Below are positions 63,239 to 64,000 of a stretch of 64,000 nt of DNA, one piece after another; within the stretch, counting starts at the first letter, position 1, and each line of letters begins with the position of its first letter. This DNA comes from Monarcha castaneiventris obscurior (Eukaryota; Chordata; Aves; Passeriformes; Monarchidae): the NCBI GenBank assembly GCA_026261815.1, contig JAMPIT010000566.1, positions 28,669,001-28,733,000 on the forward strand. Direction: 5' to 3'. The notes under the pieces are model-generated. The model was not told the origin of the DNA. It made no database searches and saw only the letters and a list, made by a program, of their open reading frames with translations. The translations under genes and the position numbers were made by a program.

Positions 63239-64000
63239 TCAAATTTAAAAAATAAAATATATGGCTTTAGTAACAGGTAAAACTTTAATATGATAAATAT
63301 AAACATAATTAAAACATTAATGGATCATATCAAAATTATTCTAATATATCATTTGAAATAAATAAATTTCCACATAAATATTTTAAATTCACTTCATTAA
63401 ATTTCTGCAAGAAGTTTGTCATGGTGAAATTCTTTCCTATCTATAAAAGTGATTCCACCAATAAGATCTGTGGAATATGGTATTTTCTCAATATATTTTA
63501 GTTTCATGTTGTTAAACATTGTATGTTCTTACCCTTTCCATCCTCCTTTTGGAGAAAAAGTTAATGCTATTTAAAAGAAGAGGATTTTATAACTCCATGT
63601 GGTGGTTAATACATTATTTATATGTTCTTTCTCATTTTGTTTGCTGCCTTCCTTCAAGACTTACAATAGATGCAGATGTATCCTCCTGAAAGGAGGTGAC
63701 CAAACTAAGCAAAATTACCCTCTCTTGAGAGAAGAAAGGTGCACCCTAAGATTTCACAGATTACATGGAGAGGGATGCAATCCAACCCCTCCAACAGTTT
63801 CTTTGCACTACCTGGATCTGACAAAGAGAAACTTCCTCGGGACTAGAATATGCAGAGATCTGATGAGCTTTGTTTTAAACAAATTTCTTTAGAGCCCTCT
63901 GATGAACAACTGAAATAGAATCAATGACTTCCTAACCAATAGACCTTTCTGAAATCCTCTGCCTTTCCATCTATAAATATAAACTATAATCAAGAAGGTA
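63239..64000. other. AT-rich non-coding sequence
   Basis: Nothing recognised. A 97-codon plus-strand open frame (63599-63892) has no known motif. Confidence 0.6.

Overview
This window looks like a gene desert in a bird genome. The organism call rests on the repeats. At least seven fragments of CR1, the dominant avian LINE, are present on both strands. Two or three solo LTRs belong to the ERV family common in songbirds and their relatives, recognisable by a 'ggctgggatagag' start and a 'taaacca' end. Passerine is my best guess; I cannot name a species. The DNA is visibly AT-rich and CpG-poor, with scattered mono- and dinucleotide repeats. This is nuclear vertebrate sequence, so operons, ribosome binding sites and CRISPR do not apply.

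I found no protein-coding gene that I can support. The longest open frames (about 115 to 155 codons) are near the length expected by chance in six frames of AT-rich DNA of this size, and the longest is antisense to a CR1 fragment. The only frames with recognisable homology are decayed CR1 ORF2 (reverse transcriptase) pieces. A few positions have good splice acceptor and donor motifs around an open frame (42070-42282 minus, 52341-52433 plus, 32526-32993 minus). I list these as hypotheses, not as features.

Layout. 1-6 kb: an LTR scrap at 174, then plain AT-rich DNA. 6.0-6.8 kb: an ERV-type LTR or leader. 8.5-9.9 kb: the best-preserved CR1, minus strand, with a 26-bp tandem duplication that breaks its RT frame. 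15.2 kb: an AT microsatellite with a perfect hairpin. 16.2-16.8 kb: a plus-strand CR1 that lost its RT core. 25.1 and 30.4 kb: minus-strand CR1 pieces. 35.4-36.1 kb: an old plus-strand CR1. 40.5 and 45.0 kb: two copies of a 243-bp sequence with 6 mismatches, no indels and unrelated flanks, on either side of a plus-strand CR1 at 42.8-43.4 kb; the second copy abuts a GC/CpG-rich block. 48.1-48.6 kb and 54.7-55.0 kb: solo LTRs. 56.15-56.62 kb: a CpG-retaining, promoter-like block that is probably an LTR of another family. 61.8-63.2 kb: two head-to-tail minus-strand CR1 copies.

I see no new biological system. The items most worth following up are the 243-bp duplication with its GC-rich neighbour, the CpG-rich LTR candidate at 56.2-56.6 kb, and the two symmetric candidate exons.
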